A stretch of 64,000 nucleotides of DNA, from NCBI GenBank assembly GCA_019136515.1, contig JAGVUB010000142.1:40445-104444 (forward strand). The letters are read 5' to 3'. Origin of the DNA: Verrucomicrobiota bacterium. Lineage in GTDB: Bacteria; Verrucomicrobiota; Verrucomicrobiia; Opitutales; Opitutaceae. The notes beneath the pieces were generated by a model. The model had not been told where the DNA came from, ran no database searches, and saw only the letters and a list, made by a program, of their open reading frames with translations. Both the position numbers and the translations under genes were made by a program. Shown one piece after another: positions 8,220 to 16,554 of the stretch; position 1 is the stretch's first letter, and the number at the start of each line of letters is the position of its first letter.

Positions 8220-8924
8220 TCAGATGCCCTTCTTCACCAGCACGGTGTAGCTGACCAGCGAGCCCTTCGGCGACACGAAGAAGACGTCGCGATACTCGCC
8301 CACCGGTATGTCGAGGCTGTAGTAGCGCGCCGTCGTCGCCTCGCCCTCGTTTTGCAGGAGGAAACGGCAGGCCACGCCGACCTGCACCGGGAAATCAACC
8401 ACGTTGCGCACGCGCATCCACGTCCGCACGCGGCCGTCGGTGAGCGGATGAGCCTCGATGGAGGTCAGTTTCACCATCGAGGTGAACGCCTTCGCGAAAT
8501 CCGCAGCGACCGGCACCAGCACCATACCGGTCCAGTCCCGTTCCACCAATTCGGCGGCGGCGCCGTCTGCCGTCAAACCGCGCGTCGGAGGCTGGCTTCC
8601 GTAGTTGATCGGCGCTTCCACCGTGGGGGCCTTCGCTCCCGCCTCAAGCGAGGCGATCGCCTGCGGAAACCCGGTGGCCTCCACCTGCTCGTGCTGCACG
8701 CCACCGTCCATCGGCTTGGTCAGGCGCTCGACCACAGCGGTGGCCTCCGCGGATACCGGAGCTGCAACCACGGGTTCTGGAGCTGGTGGAGGTGGCGGTG
8801 GAGTGGGCTGGGCAGCGGTGGCCGGCTTGGCAGGCTTCGCCGGCGCCGCGGTCTTGGGCGTCGAACAGCCGGCGATCAAAAGGCCGGCCAGCGCAAGGCT
8901 GAGGACAAGGGTGTAGGGTTTCAT
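8220..8924 (-). CDS. Putative lipoprotein of unknown function
   Basis: A 234-residue protein with a signal peptide ending in the lipobox LIAGC, so Cys20 would be lipidated. An alanine/proline-rich linker (about 22-60, including six consecutive prolines) probably spans the periplasm. The C-terminal 120 residues look globular, with alternating beta-strand-like segments ending SLVSYTVLVKKG. They recall small YcfL-like envelope lipoproteins, but I cannot assign the family firmly. It is monocistronic with its own terminator. The 200 bp upstream are comparatively AT-rich and probably hold divergent promoters. Confidence 0.8.
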   Translation of the reverse strand: MKPYTLVLSLALAGLLIAGCSTPKTAAPAKPAKPATAAQPTPPPPPPAPEPVVAAPVSAEATAVVERLTKPMDGGVQHEQVEATGFPQAIASLEAGAKAPTVEAPINYGSQPPTRGLTADGAAAELVERDWTGMVLVPVAADFAKAFTSMVKLTSIEAHPLTDGRVRTWMRVRNVVDFPVQVGVACRFLLQNEGEATTARYYSLDIPVGEYRDVFFVSPKGSLVSYTVLVKKGI

Positions 8925-9128
8925 GCAGTGGACTGGGGTTTAGCTGATTTCTGAGAACCGCGATGAAGATAATAGGCGGTGGTAGCACGATATGGATTCC
9001 TGCCGCGCTGGGAAGACTCACCTCGGTCACCCGCGAAATAAACAAAAACTTACGGCTCCGGCACCGCTCCGACGGACACCGATTCGTTCGTGCATTCCCG
9101 GCGCCACCCGTGCCAGAGTCGCCCCGCG

Positions 9129-10067
9129 ATGAAATCCCCCTGGGACACCCTCAAGATTCTCGCCGATCCCACCCGCCTGCGCCTGCTCGCCCTGCTCTTG
9201 CGCGAGGAGCTTTCCGTCGCCGAGCTCCAAGAGATCCTCGACATGGCCCAGTCTCGCGTCTCGTCGCAACTCTCCCTTCTGCGCCAAGCCGGCTTCGTCC
9301 TCGATCGCCGCGACGGCAAACGCGCCTACTATTCGCTCCGGACCAGCCTCGACCAGCGCCAGCTCACCCTCCTGCGCACTGCCGCCGAGGCCATCGCCGA
9401 TCAGCCCGAGTCCGTCGACGACCGCGCCAACCTCGAGCGTGTGCTCGTCCGCCGCCGTCGCCAGTCGGAGGAGTATTTCAACCTCGTCGCCGGCCGCCTC
9501 GGCAAGAACTACTGCCCCGGCCGCTCGTGGGAAGCCATCGGCCACCTCGCTCTCCGTCTCGTGCCCGGCATCGTCGTGGCCGACCTCGGCGCCGGCGAGG
9601 GCCTGCTCTCGCAATTGCTTGCCCGCCGCGCCGCCCTGGTCTGGTGCATCGACAACTCCCCGCGTATGGTCGAGGTGGGTACCGAGCTCGCCAAGAAGAA
9701 CGGGCTGGAGAATCTTCGCTACGTCCTCGGCGACATCGAGACCGTCCCTCTCGGCGAAGGCACAGTCGACCTCGCCATCCTCAGCCAGGCCCTCCACCAC
9801 GCCGAACACCCGCAACGCGCCGTCGACGAGGCCAGCCGCATCCTCAAACCCGGCGGTCAGCTCATCGTCCTAGACCTCAAGGCCCACGATTTCGAGAGAG
9901 CCCGCGAGCTCTACGCCGACCGCTGGCTCGGCTTCAAGGAGAGCGCCCTCCACGGGTTCCTCAAGAAGGCCGGCTTCACGCAGGTCGAGGTCAGCACCGT
10001 CGCCCGCGAGACCGAGGAACCCTGTTTCGAGACCCTCCTCGCCGCCGGCTTCAAGCCCGGCAAGTAG
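9129..10067 (+). CDS. ArsR-type regulator fused to a SAM-dependent methyltransferase
   Basis: A 312-residue fusion. Residues 1-85 form an ArsR-like winged helix (ILADPTRLRLLALL, then MAQSRVSSQLSLLRQAGFV with a recognition helix). Residues about 125-300 form a class I methyltransferase: motif I ADLGAGEG at 151-158, an acidic VWCIDNSPRMVE motif II, and LKPGGQLIVLDLK as the post-motif-III strand. ArsR-methyltransferase fusions are a known family, often linked to methionine/SAM metabolism. Whether this one methylates anything or only senses SAM or S-adenosylhomocysteine is unknown. ArsR metal-binding cysteines are not evident. No methionine-cycle gene is next to it here. Confidence 0.85.
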   Translation: MKSPWDTLKILADPTRLRLLALLLREELSVAELQEILDMAQSRVSSQLSLLRQAGFVLDRRDGKRAYYSLRTSLDQRQLTLLRTAAEAIADQPESVDDRANLERVLVRRRRQSEEYFNLVAGRLGKNYCPGRSWEAIGHLALRLVPGIVVADLGAGEGLLSQLLARRAALVWCIDNSPRMVEVGTELAKKNGLENLRYVLGDIETVPLGEGTVDLAILSQALHHAEHPQRAVDEASRILKPGGQLIVLDLKAHDFERARELYADRWLGFKESALHGFLKKAGFTQVEVSTVARETEEPCFETLLAAGFKPGK

Positions 10068-10144
10068 CCGACGAAGTTCGCGCCTCGCCCGGGAGGGTCC
10101 GCTCTCCGGTTGACCGCGCTCCGTCGCGCCCGCTTGCTGGCCGG

Positions 10145-11128
10145 ATGCCGTGGGAAGTGCAACTCCGTCAGGGACTCCATCTGCCCCAGATCGACTGGTG
10201 GCTCGACGCGCCCCGCCCGGCCGCGCGCGCGTTCATCTCGCATGCGCACTTCGACCACATGGCGCGGCACCGCCTCACGCTCTGCACCGAGGCCACCGCC
10301 CGCCTCATCTACGCCCGCCAGCCCGCCCGCCGCGACCTGATCGAGTTGCCCTTCGGCCGTACCCATGAGCTCACTCCGGACTGCCACGTCACCCTCGTGC
10401 CCGCCGGCCACATCATCGGTTCCGCGCAGTTCCTCGCCGAGTCCGAACACGGCCGCCTCCTCTACTCCGGCGACTTCAAGCTCCGCCCCGGCCGCGCCGC
10501 CGAGGTCTGTGCCGTGCCGCGCGCGGATATCCTGATCATGGAGACAACCTTCGGCCTGCCGAAGTACCGGCTTCCCCCGGCCGAGGGCGTGATCGCCGAC
10601 ATGGTGCGCTTCTGCCGCGAAACGCTCGCCGCCGGCGCCGTCCCCGTGCTCCTCGGCTACAGCCTCGGCAAGGCCCAGGAGATCCTCGCCTCGCTCGCCG
10701 GCGCCGAGCTGCCCGTGATGCTCCACCCCGAGATCCTCCGGCTCACCCAGCTGTGCGAGAAGCTCGGACTCACGTTCCCCGCCTACCGGGAGTTCGACGC
10801 CCTCGCCGCCCCCGGCCACGTCGTCATCGCCCCGCCGCAGGCCTCGAAGGCCTGGCTCGGCCGCCTCGCCCCCCGCCGCACCGCGATGATCACCGGTTGG
10901 GCCCTCGACTCCTCCTGCAAGTACCAGAACGGCTGCGACGCCGCCTTCCCGCTCTCCGACCACGCCGACTTTCCCGAGCTGCTCGAGTTCGTCGAGCGCG
11001 TGCAGCCCAAACGCGTGCTCACCGTGCACGGCTTCGCCGCCGAGTTCGCCCAGACCCTCCGCGCCCGCGGCCTCGATGCCACCGCCATCGGCCGGGAGAA
11101 CCAGCTCGAGTTCCCCCTCGGCGGCTGA
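10145..11128 (+). CDS. MBL-fold exonuclease-like protein (ligase-associated/beta-CASP type)
   Basis: A 327-residue metallo-beta-lactamase-fold hydrolase. The metal-binding HxHxDH motif is SHAHFDH (32-38). Further metal and fold motifs are GHIIGSAQ, YSGDFKLRPG, and a late SDHADFPELLEFV followed by a conserved histidine in VHGF. The layout resembles the putative exonuclease that accompanies bacterial ATP-dependent DNA ligases, and RNA-processing beta-CASP proteins. No ligase gene is adjacent here, so the specific role is open. The ATG at 10145 gives a start right before the first beta-strand; upstream translation is low-complexity. Confidence 0.75.
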   Translation: MPWEVQLRQGLHLPQIDWWLDAPRPAARAFISHAHFDHMARHRLTLCTEATARLIYARQPARRDLIELPFGRTHELTPDCHVTLVPAGHIIGSAQFLAESEHGRLLYSGDFKLRPGRAAEVCAVPRADILIMETTFGLPKYRLPPAEGVIADMVRFCRETLAAGAVPVLLGYSLGKAQEILASLAGAELPVMLHPEILRLTQLCEKLGLTFPAYREFDALAAPGHVVIAPPQASKAWLGRLAPRRTAMITGWALDSSCKYQNGCDAAFPLSDHADFPELLEFVERVQPKRVLTVHGFAAEFAQTLRARGLDATAIGRENQLEFPLGG

Positions 11129-11222
11129 GCTGCCCGCAGCACCCCAACTTCCACAAAACCCGCTGGCCCGCGGCACCCGCCCCCCTTTCCGTGGTCCGAC
11201 ATCGCACACGCTCCAGCCTGCC

Positions 11223-12080
11223 ATGCGCCGCTGCTCCCTCCTTCTCGTCCTCCTCGCCTCGCTCGTCGCCCGCGCCGGCGACGAACCGGCTACGGCTTCG
11301 GCGCCCACGCCGGAGCCGGCAGGCGCCCCGCCGGTTGCCGCGCCCGTCGGCTTCATCCGTCCCGGGGAATCATTTGAGCTGCGCATGAGCTACGGTCTGC
11401 TCGGCACCGCCGGCACCACCCGCATCGAGACTGCCGCCGAGGACTCCGCCGCCGGTCCCCGACTCCGCGTCCGCGTCGCCGCCCAGAGCAGCGGCATCGT
11501 CGACACCTTCTACACCGTCGTGAACAATTCCGAGTCGGTCCTCGACGCCACCACCGGCCGGCCACTCACGGTGTCCATCAAGGGCAAGAGCGGAAGCCGC
11601 CTCACGGAAAAGACGACCACCTTCGACTACGAGAAGGGCCAGGCGGTCCACGTGAACACCATCCGCCCCCGGCACAACGCCATCGTCGCCCTCCCGGCCG
11701 AGCCCGCCTACGACATCATGGTGGCCCTCATGCAGGCCCGCGATTGGCACCTTCGGCCCGGCGAGTCGCGCCGCGTGCTCTGCGTCAACGACGAGGACTT
11801 TTTCACCATCGAAGTCACCGCGCTCCGCGAGGAGCGCGTGAAGACCCCGGCTGGCACGTTCGACGCCGTTTTGCTCGAACCGAAACAGGTCGGCCCTCCC
11901 ACCGGATTCTTCAAGAAGGGCGGCGCCATCAAGGTCTGGATCTCCAAGGGCGACCGCCCCCAGATCGTACGCCTGGATACAAAGACCAAGATCGGCACGA
12001 TCGTCGCCGTCCTCACGAAGGAGGAGATGACCACGCCGGCGCCGCCGCAGCAGCCGCCGTCGCCGCCCGGGGCGCCCTGA
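11223..12080 (+). CDS. DUF3108 domain-containing exported protein
   Basis: A 285-residue protein with an N-terminal signal peptide (cleavage near VARAG) and an alanine/proline-rich stretch. The domain starting at FELRMSYGLLGTAGTTRIE matches DUF3108, a periplasmic all-beta family that often acts in envelope biogenesis contexts but has no proven biochemical role. The AGTFDAVLLEP and GGAIKVWISKGDRPQIVRLD segments are typical of the family. A proline-rich tail follows. Its end lies 9 bp from the convergent TPR gene. Confidence 0.75.
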   Translation: MRRCSLLLVLLASLVARAGDEPATASAPTPEPAGAPPVAAPVGFIRPGESFELRMSYGLLGTAGTTRIETAAEDSAAGPRLRVRVAAQSSGIVDTFYTVVNNSESVLDATTGRPLTVSIKGKSGSRLTEKTTTFDYEKGQAVHVNTIRPRHNAIVALPAEPAYDIMVALMQARDWHLRPGESRRVLCVNDEDFFTIEVTALREERVKTPAGTFDAVLLEPKQVGPPTGFFKKGGAIKVWISKGDRPQIVRLDTKTKIGTIVAVLTKEEMTTPAPPQQPPSPPGAP

Positions 12081-12089
12081 AGCTCCGGC

Positions 12090-12884
12090 CTACGGTGCCG
12101 GCAACGCCTCCAGCGACCGCCGCGCGTGCTCGAAACCCGGTACCTTTTCCAAGATTGCCGCAAACACCCCCCGCGCCTCCACCGCCCGGCCGAGCGCCGC
12201 CAGCGCGCACCCGTGCTTCCAGCTCAACCACGGATTGGGAAACAGCCGCGCGTACTCCCGGTAATAGGGTTCCGCCAGATCGAAACGGTTGAAGGACTCC
12301 GCCAGTGCAGCGACATCGTAAGTCGCCGTCAACGGGTCGAGTCGCGCGGCGGCCGCGGCATACTGTTCCGCCGCACCGGCCGGTCCCGCCCCGGGGTCCA
12401 TGAGATGGAAACGCAACAATCCCATCTGCGCGTCGACGCATTCCACATCGGCCGCAGCCGCCTGTTCGAGTTCCTTCCGTGCGCGGCCCAGTAACTGCGC
12501 CCGTGCCTCGCCCTCGGTCCCACCGGCCAGCGCCAGCAACGCCTCGCCCAGCCGGCTGCGGATCGCCGCGCTCGCCGGCTTTTTCGCGGTCGCGCGCTCA
12601 AACTGCGCCACCGCCTCCGCGGGGCGTTTCTGCTGCAGCCGGATCTGGCCGAGCAGTGAGCAGCCATCCGCCGTCGCCGCGTCCCCCTCCGCCAGCGGAG
12701 CTGCCAAGCTCTCCGCTCGCGCCATGTCGCCCGACTCGAAGGCCGCCGTGGCCTGCACAAACGTCGAAGGTGCGAAGCAATCGTCGTCCGCCGCCCGCGC
12801 GGCCACGGTCAGGCACAGGAGCAGCGCCGCCAGCGACAATCGATGCCTCGGCCGCGCGCGAGTCGGAAAACGTCCATGATTCAT
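12090..12884 (-). CDS. Exported TPR-repeat protein
   Basis: A 264-residue protein with a signal peptide (hydrophobic core LAALLLCLTVAARA). Tandem helix-turn-helix repeats of TPR type follow, for example RPAEAVAQFERATAKKP and FDLAEPYYREYARLFPNP. These form a protein-binding scaffold, presumably in the periplasm. Its ATG overlaps the stop of the upstream DNA glycosylase gene by 4 bp (ATGA), so the two are translationally coupled despite unrelated apparent functions. No specific function can be read from the sequence. Confidence 0.75.
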   Translation of the reverse strand: MNHGRFPTRARPRHRLSLAALLLCLTVAARAADDDCFAPSTFVQATAAFESGDMARAESLAAPLAEGDAATADGCSLLGQIRLQQKRPAEAVAQFERATAKKPASAAIRSRLGEALLALAGGTEGEARAQLLGRARKELEQAAAADVECVDAQMGLLRFHLMDPGAGPAGAAEQYAAAAARLDPLTATYDVAALAESFNRFDLAEPYYREYARLFPNPWLSWKHGCALAALGRAVEARGVFAAILEKVPGFEHARRSLEALPAP

Positions 12885-13513
12885 TTCCCGCGCATAACGC
12901 CGCCCCGCCCACTATTCCCGTGCGAAAATCGCGGAGCCTCCGCCAACTCCGCCACCCGCGCCGGGTCGATCAGGAAACGCCACGGTTTCGCCGCCCACAC
13001 CGGGCCCGCAAAGGCCACCCCTACCCGCGGCGTCGCCCGCACCCAGGCTTTGGGCACACGCACGCCGCGATCCTCCACATGCAATCCGCTCGGCGGCAGC
13101 GCCGCCGCGCCGTCGAGCCGCCGGTCAATCCCCAGCGCGCGCGTCAACCGCCCCGGGCCGGCCGCTCCCGCCACACCGCGGATCAGCACCGCCGCCGGCC
13201 AGTCCGCCGGCCCGGTCACGAGGTTGAGCATCTCATGCACGCCGTAACAGAGAAAAACGTACCAACAGCCGCCGTCGCGGTACATCGTTGCCGTGCGCGC
13301 CGTCCGCCCGGCGCGGGCGTGGCAGGCCAGATCGCGTTCGCCGTCGTAGGCCTCCACCTCGGTGATCAGGCGCGCCTCCGCCACGCCGTCGCGCGTGCGC
13401 ACAAGGAACTTGCCGAGCAGCTCGCGCGCGAGCCGCACCGTGGCCCGCGCCCGCCAATGCTCCGGCGGCAGCACCGGACCGGGCTGAGGAAACACGTTTG
13501 CCGCGGGGCCCAT
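12881..13513 (-). CDS. mpg: DNA-3-methyladenine glycosylase, AAG family
   Basis: Removes alkylated purines and hypoxanthine from DNA by base excision. The 210-residue length fits the family. The signature runs from ITEVEAYDGERDLACHA (catalytic Glu54 in EAY) through GRTARTATMYRDGG to WYVFLCYGVHEMLNLV. The later region around VLIRGVAG, with GPGRLTRALGID, holds further family residues. The start MGPAANV is the only plausible one. It forms an overlapping operon with the TPR gene and is divergent from the PfkB kinase with only 55 bp between. Confidence 0.93.
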   Translation of the reverse strand: MGPAANVFPQPGPVLPPEHWRARATVRLARELLGKFLVRTRDGVAEARLITEVEAYDGERDLACHARAGRTARTATMYRDGGCWYVFLCYGVHEMLNLVTGPADWPAAVLIRGVAGAAGPGRLTRALGIDRRLDGAAALPPSGLHVEDRGVRVPKAWVRATPRVGVAFAGPVWAAKPWRFLIDPARVAELAEAPRFSHGNSGRGGVMRGK

Positions 13514-13568
13514 GCCCAGGCAGAGTGCCGCCTTCGTTTCCCGGCTCCACCGAATTCTCCCGCGCACC

Positions 13569-14477
13569 ATGCCGCACCTCCTCACCCTCACCGCCAACCT
13601 CCTCTGGGAGCAGACCCTCCTCTTCAAGGAGTGGCAGCCCGACCGCACCCAACGCGCCCAGCGCTCCACCCACCAGGTCGGCGGCAAAGGGATCAACGTT
13701 TCCAAGATGTTGACACGCCTCGGCGCGGCCAACTCCGCCGTCTGCTTCCCCGCCGGCGCCACCGGCGCACTTGTCGAAACTTGGCTGCGCGAGCGCGGTT
13801 TCGTCCTGAAAACCTTCCCCGCCGCCGCGCCCGAGACGCGCAGCGGCGTGGTCATCCGCAGCCTGCGCACCGAAACGACCTTCCTCGGCCCCGACCAGCC
13901 GCTCGATCCCACCGCCGTGCGTTCCGCCGCCGCGATCCTCGCCGCCGAGCCGAAAGAATCCGTGCTGGCCGTCTGCGGCAGCATCCCCGGATGGGAGGGC
14001 CCCACCGGCGCCGCCTTCCGGGAGTTGTTCCAGTCCTGGCGCGGCCAACTCGTGGCCGACACCTATGGGCCGCCCCTCAAGTGGCTGGTCGAACGCCCGC
14101 TCGCGCTGGTAAAGATCAACCGCGAGGAGTTCGATCGCCTCGTGCCCCCAGTACCCGGCGACAAGTCCGAGCTGGCCTTCACCATGCGGCTGGCCGAGAC
14201 CGTCGCCCGCTACCCCGTCGCCGCCTGGATCATCAGCGACGGCGCCAAGCCCGTCTGGTGCGCCCTCAAGGACGGCACGACCACGGCGCTGCGCCCGCCG
14301 CCAGTCCGCGAAGTCTCGGCGACCGGATCGGGCGATGTCCTGCTCGCCGCGCTGCTCCACGCGCACTTCAACCTCGGCCAACCTTGGCCCGAGGCACTCG
14401 CCTACGCGCTGCCGCTGGCCTCAGCCAATGCCGCCCATGAAGGCATCGCCGAGTTCCCGCTGCCGGCCACGAAGTAG
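13569..14477 (+). CDS. PfkB-family sugar kinase (1-phosphofructokinase/tagatose-6-P kinase-like)
   Basis: A 302-residue ribokinase-fold kinase that phosphorylates a sugar or sugar phosphate with ATP. The N-terminal PfkB signature is QVGGKGINVSKML (37-48), close to the fructose-1-phosphate kinase group. The ATP-binding/catalytic motif appears as ATGSGDVLLAAL near residue 255, with Asp as catalytic base in GSGD. The middle contains VKINREEFDRL, typical of the group. The exact substrate cannot be told. No PTS or sugar catabolic genes are adjacent. The start was chosen at MPHLLTLT. Confidence 0.85.
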   Translation: MPHLLTLTANLLWEQTLLFKEWQPDRTQRAQRSTHQVGGKGINVSKMLTRLGAANSAVCFPAGATGALVETWLRERGFVLKTFPAAAPETRSGVVIRSLRTETTFLGPDQPLDPTAVRSAAAILAAEPKESVLAVCGSIPGWEGPTGAAFRELFQSWRGQLVADTYGPPLKWLVERPLALVKINREEFDRLVPPVPGDKSELAFTMRLAETVARYPVAAWIISDGAKPVWCALKDGTTTALRPPPVREVSATGSGDVLLAALLHAHFNLGQPWPEALAYALPLASANAAHEGIAEFPLPATK

Positions 14478-14584
14478 GGCTCTGCACCACACGGATTCAG
14501 GATGGTCCCACACCGAGCCGTGGCGGACACGCAAACGACCGCAGCGGGGGCTTTTCCCCGCAACCTTTCCCTCCGCCGGCGGTC

Positions 14585-14604
14585 GTAGGCGGCACTCTCT
14601 TGCC
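14585..14604 (+). repeat. GTAG-led REP-like hairpin
   Basis: A GTAG tetranucleotide is followed after two bases by a short stem GGCA/TGCC with a 6-nt loop. GTAG 5' to a hairpin is the hallmark of REP elements mobilised by RAYT transposases. The stem here is short, so the call is weak. Confidence 0.3.
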
Positions 14605-14726
14605 ACGCGGTGTGCGAAAAGTCCGTTTTTTGCCCGCCGCGGACCATGGCAGCCCTTGCTCTCGGGTGGGCGACCTGCCATGAAGTCTCTCAGCCGCCCG
14701 CACCCATCCACATATCTCCGCACACC

Positions 14727-15416
14727 ATGAACAAACGTGGCGTCATCATCGCTGCCGTCGTTGTCCTCATCGCCCTTGTGGCCTTCTTCGCCTACCGTTC
14801 CCACGCCAACAAGGTCGCAGAGGAGAAGGAGCGGGCTCGCCAAGAACAGCTCGCCCAAGAGGCTGAGCGGGCCCGTGCCGAAGCCCAACGCAAGGCCGAG
14901 GCCGAAGCCGAGGCCAGGCGTCTCGCCGAGCTGAAGGCCCAGCAGGAAGCCGCCGAGAAGGCCCGCCTCGCCGAGGTCCAGCGGCTCGAGCAGGAGGCCG
15001 CCGAGAAGGCCCGTCTCGCCGCCGAAGCCGAAGCCAAACGCCTCGCCGCCGAGGCCGAAGCCCGTCGCCTCGCCGCCCTCGAGGCCGAACGCGAAGCCCA
15101 ACGTCTGGCCGAGTTGCGCGCTCAGGAGGCCCGCGACGCCGAGGCCGCCCGCCTCGCCGCCCTCAAAGCGCTTGAGGATGCCGAAAACGAGCGCAAGGCC
15201 GCCGAGGAGCGCGAACGCGCCCGCCTCGCCGCAATCAAACGCCAACAAGAACTCGAAGCCCTCGCCGCGATCCAGGAACGGCTCGCCATCGGTCGCATGG
15301 TCTATCCCGACGACTACAAGCGCCGCCGCCACTACGACATGAACGTCGGCCTGATGCAGTCGGGCCTGCTCGCGGCGCCGGAACCCGTGATCCCGCCCTC
15401 CGGCGAGAAGAAATAG
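14727..15416 (+). CDS. Membrane-anchored coiled-coil protein, Ala/Glu/Arg-rich
   Basis: A 229-residue protein with an N-terminal membrane anchor (residues about 5-22). A long uninterrupted charged helix of about 150 residues follows, made of EAERARAEAQRKAEAE-type repeats, and predicts a coiled coil like the TolA central domain. The last 40 residues (GRMVYPDDYKRRRHYDMNVG) are different and may be globular. I do not recognise a family. A structural or spacer role in the periplasm is plausible. The gene is followed by a very strong terminator, and the 250 bp upstream contain no gene. Confidence 0.7.
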   Translation: MNKRGVIIAAVVVLIALVAFFAYRSHANKVAEEKERARQEQLAQEAERARAEAQRKAEAEAEARRLAELKAQQEAAEKARLAEVQRLEQEAAEKARLAAEAEAKRLAAEAEARRLAALEAEREAQRLAELRAQEARDAEAARLAALKALEDAENERKAAEERERARLAAIKRQQELEALAAIQERLAIGRMVYPDDYKRRRHYDMNVGLMQSGLLAAPEPVIPPSGEKK

Positions 15417-15444
15417 CCCGCCGCCCGCACCGCCCCTTTTTGCC

Positions 15445-15477
15445 AAGCCGGCCCGTTCGCGGGCCGGCTTTTCTGTT
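15445..15477 (+). terminator. Intrinsic terminator with UUCG tetraloop
   Basis: A perfect 11-bp stem AAGCCGGCCCG/CGGGCCGGCTT closes on a TTCG loop and is followed by TTCTGTTT. It serves the coiled-coil gene. The opposite strand lacks a T-run. Confidence 0.9.
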
Positions 15478-15498
15478 TCAAGTCCGAGCCAACGCGTC

Positions 15499-16377
15499 TC
15501 AAGCCGTGCAGCGCCGCCGCCACGCAACGGCGAGCAACAGCACAGCAGCGACCATCAGGCCGTAGGTCGATGGCTCCGGCACGCTGCCTCCTTGGGGTAG
15601 ATCATAGTGCCCACGGACTGCGAAGATGAAGTCATTGAAATCCCCATCGCGATGTACCCCGCCCTCACGAATATCCTCGAAGGCGAAGACAATGAACGGA
15701 TCACCGATAAGGCCTGGGATATGCTCCGGATCTCGGACCGATGAATACGGAGTCAGCATCCCGTAATACGACTGCATGTCCGAGCCCACCGGCAGGTTGT
15801 TGTCCGTGTCGAACACGTAGTACTTGCCGCCCTGCGCGCCGATCGTGGGCTCAGCACCGATGTTCGGTCCGAACACCCCACTGCCCGTAACGAAGAAGTC
15901 GAGTGATTCGCCCGGCGCCAGGTTCAGCACCACATTGTCGCCGAACCACCGATTCTTTGGACCGTGTTTATTGATCGTCTGCACACTGTCGGCGAGCAGG
16001 GTGTCCACTCCGTTCTTCGTGTAGCCGAAGTCGTTCCACCATCCGGCGGTCTCCCCGAGGAACACGACCTCGAGATAGAGCGGATGTCCCCATCCATCCC
16101 AGATAGGATTCTGAAACGGATTCCCCACCGACACCTGTTTCAGACCCGTGGCCCCCCAGTTCGCCGTCCAGCCGGACCACTCGCGATTGGAGTCCTCAAA
16201 AGCCCCGGGGGCTCCCATGGTGGGATTGGGTATCCCGAGAAATTGAACATCCCCGGCGATCTTGAACTCCGGGGCGAACCAGGCGGTGTAGTCGGTCAAC
16301 AGATCGCCCGTCGCCTTGTACATTCCCCCGTAGGTTGAAACCGCCAGCAACGCCGCGAAGACCAGTAGCTTTTTCAT
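15499..16377 (-). CDS. PEP-CTERM sorting-domain exported protein
   Basis: A 292-residue secreted protein. It starts with a short signal peptide (MKKLLVFAALLAVSTYGG) preceded by a good Shine-Dalgarno (AGAGGTGAAGAG), rare in this window. The final 26 residues are a PEP-CTERM signal: VPEPSTYG, a hydrophobic stretch, then WRRR. This signal is processed by an exosortase, which is encoded at 36438. The mature part carries a DUF4114-like segment (FAFEDIREGG and DGDFNDFIFAVRG). Such proteins are usually surface- or matrix-associated. It is likely a substrate of the polysaccharide-linked exosortase, although it sits 20 kb away. Confidence 0.85.
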   Translation of the reverse strand: MKKLLVFAALLAVSTYGGMYKATGDLLTDYTAWFAPEFKIAGDVQFLGIPNPTMGAPGAFEDSNREWSGWTANWGATGLKQVSVGNPFQNPIWDGWGHPLYLEVVFLGETAGWWNDFGYTKNGVDTLLADSVQTINKHGPKNRWFGDNVVLNLAPGESLDFFVTGSGVFGPNIGAEPTIGAQGGKYYVFDTDNNLPVGSDMQSYYGMLTPYSSVRDPEHIPGLIGDPFIVFAFEDIREGGVHRDGDFNDFIFAVRGHYDLPQGGSVPEPSTYGLMVAAVLLLAVAWRRRCTA

Positions 16378-16554
16378 CTCTTCACCTCTTGGATTGAACT
16401 GCGATTCGTGTGCGCGGGGTCCGGCCGCAAACCCACGAAGCGCCCCTTCTCCCACCCGCCGCCCAGCCGGGGAATCAGTCCAAGTCCGTTTTCCGCCTGC
16501 GCAAAAGCCCGATGCCCGCGATCAGGTCAGCCGCCTCCATCCGCTCACCGCGGC

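Noticed and set aside
8925..9128. Riboswitch upstream of the ArsR-methyltransferase gene
   Set aside because: The region is AT-richer and could suggest a regulatory RNA, but I found no conserved core or pairing of a known SAM or SAH riboswitch.
14544..14561. Stem-loop GCGGGG/CCCCGC after the PfkB kinase gene as a terminator
   Set aside because: The stem is only 6 bp and the downstream sequence lacks a T-run.
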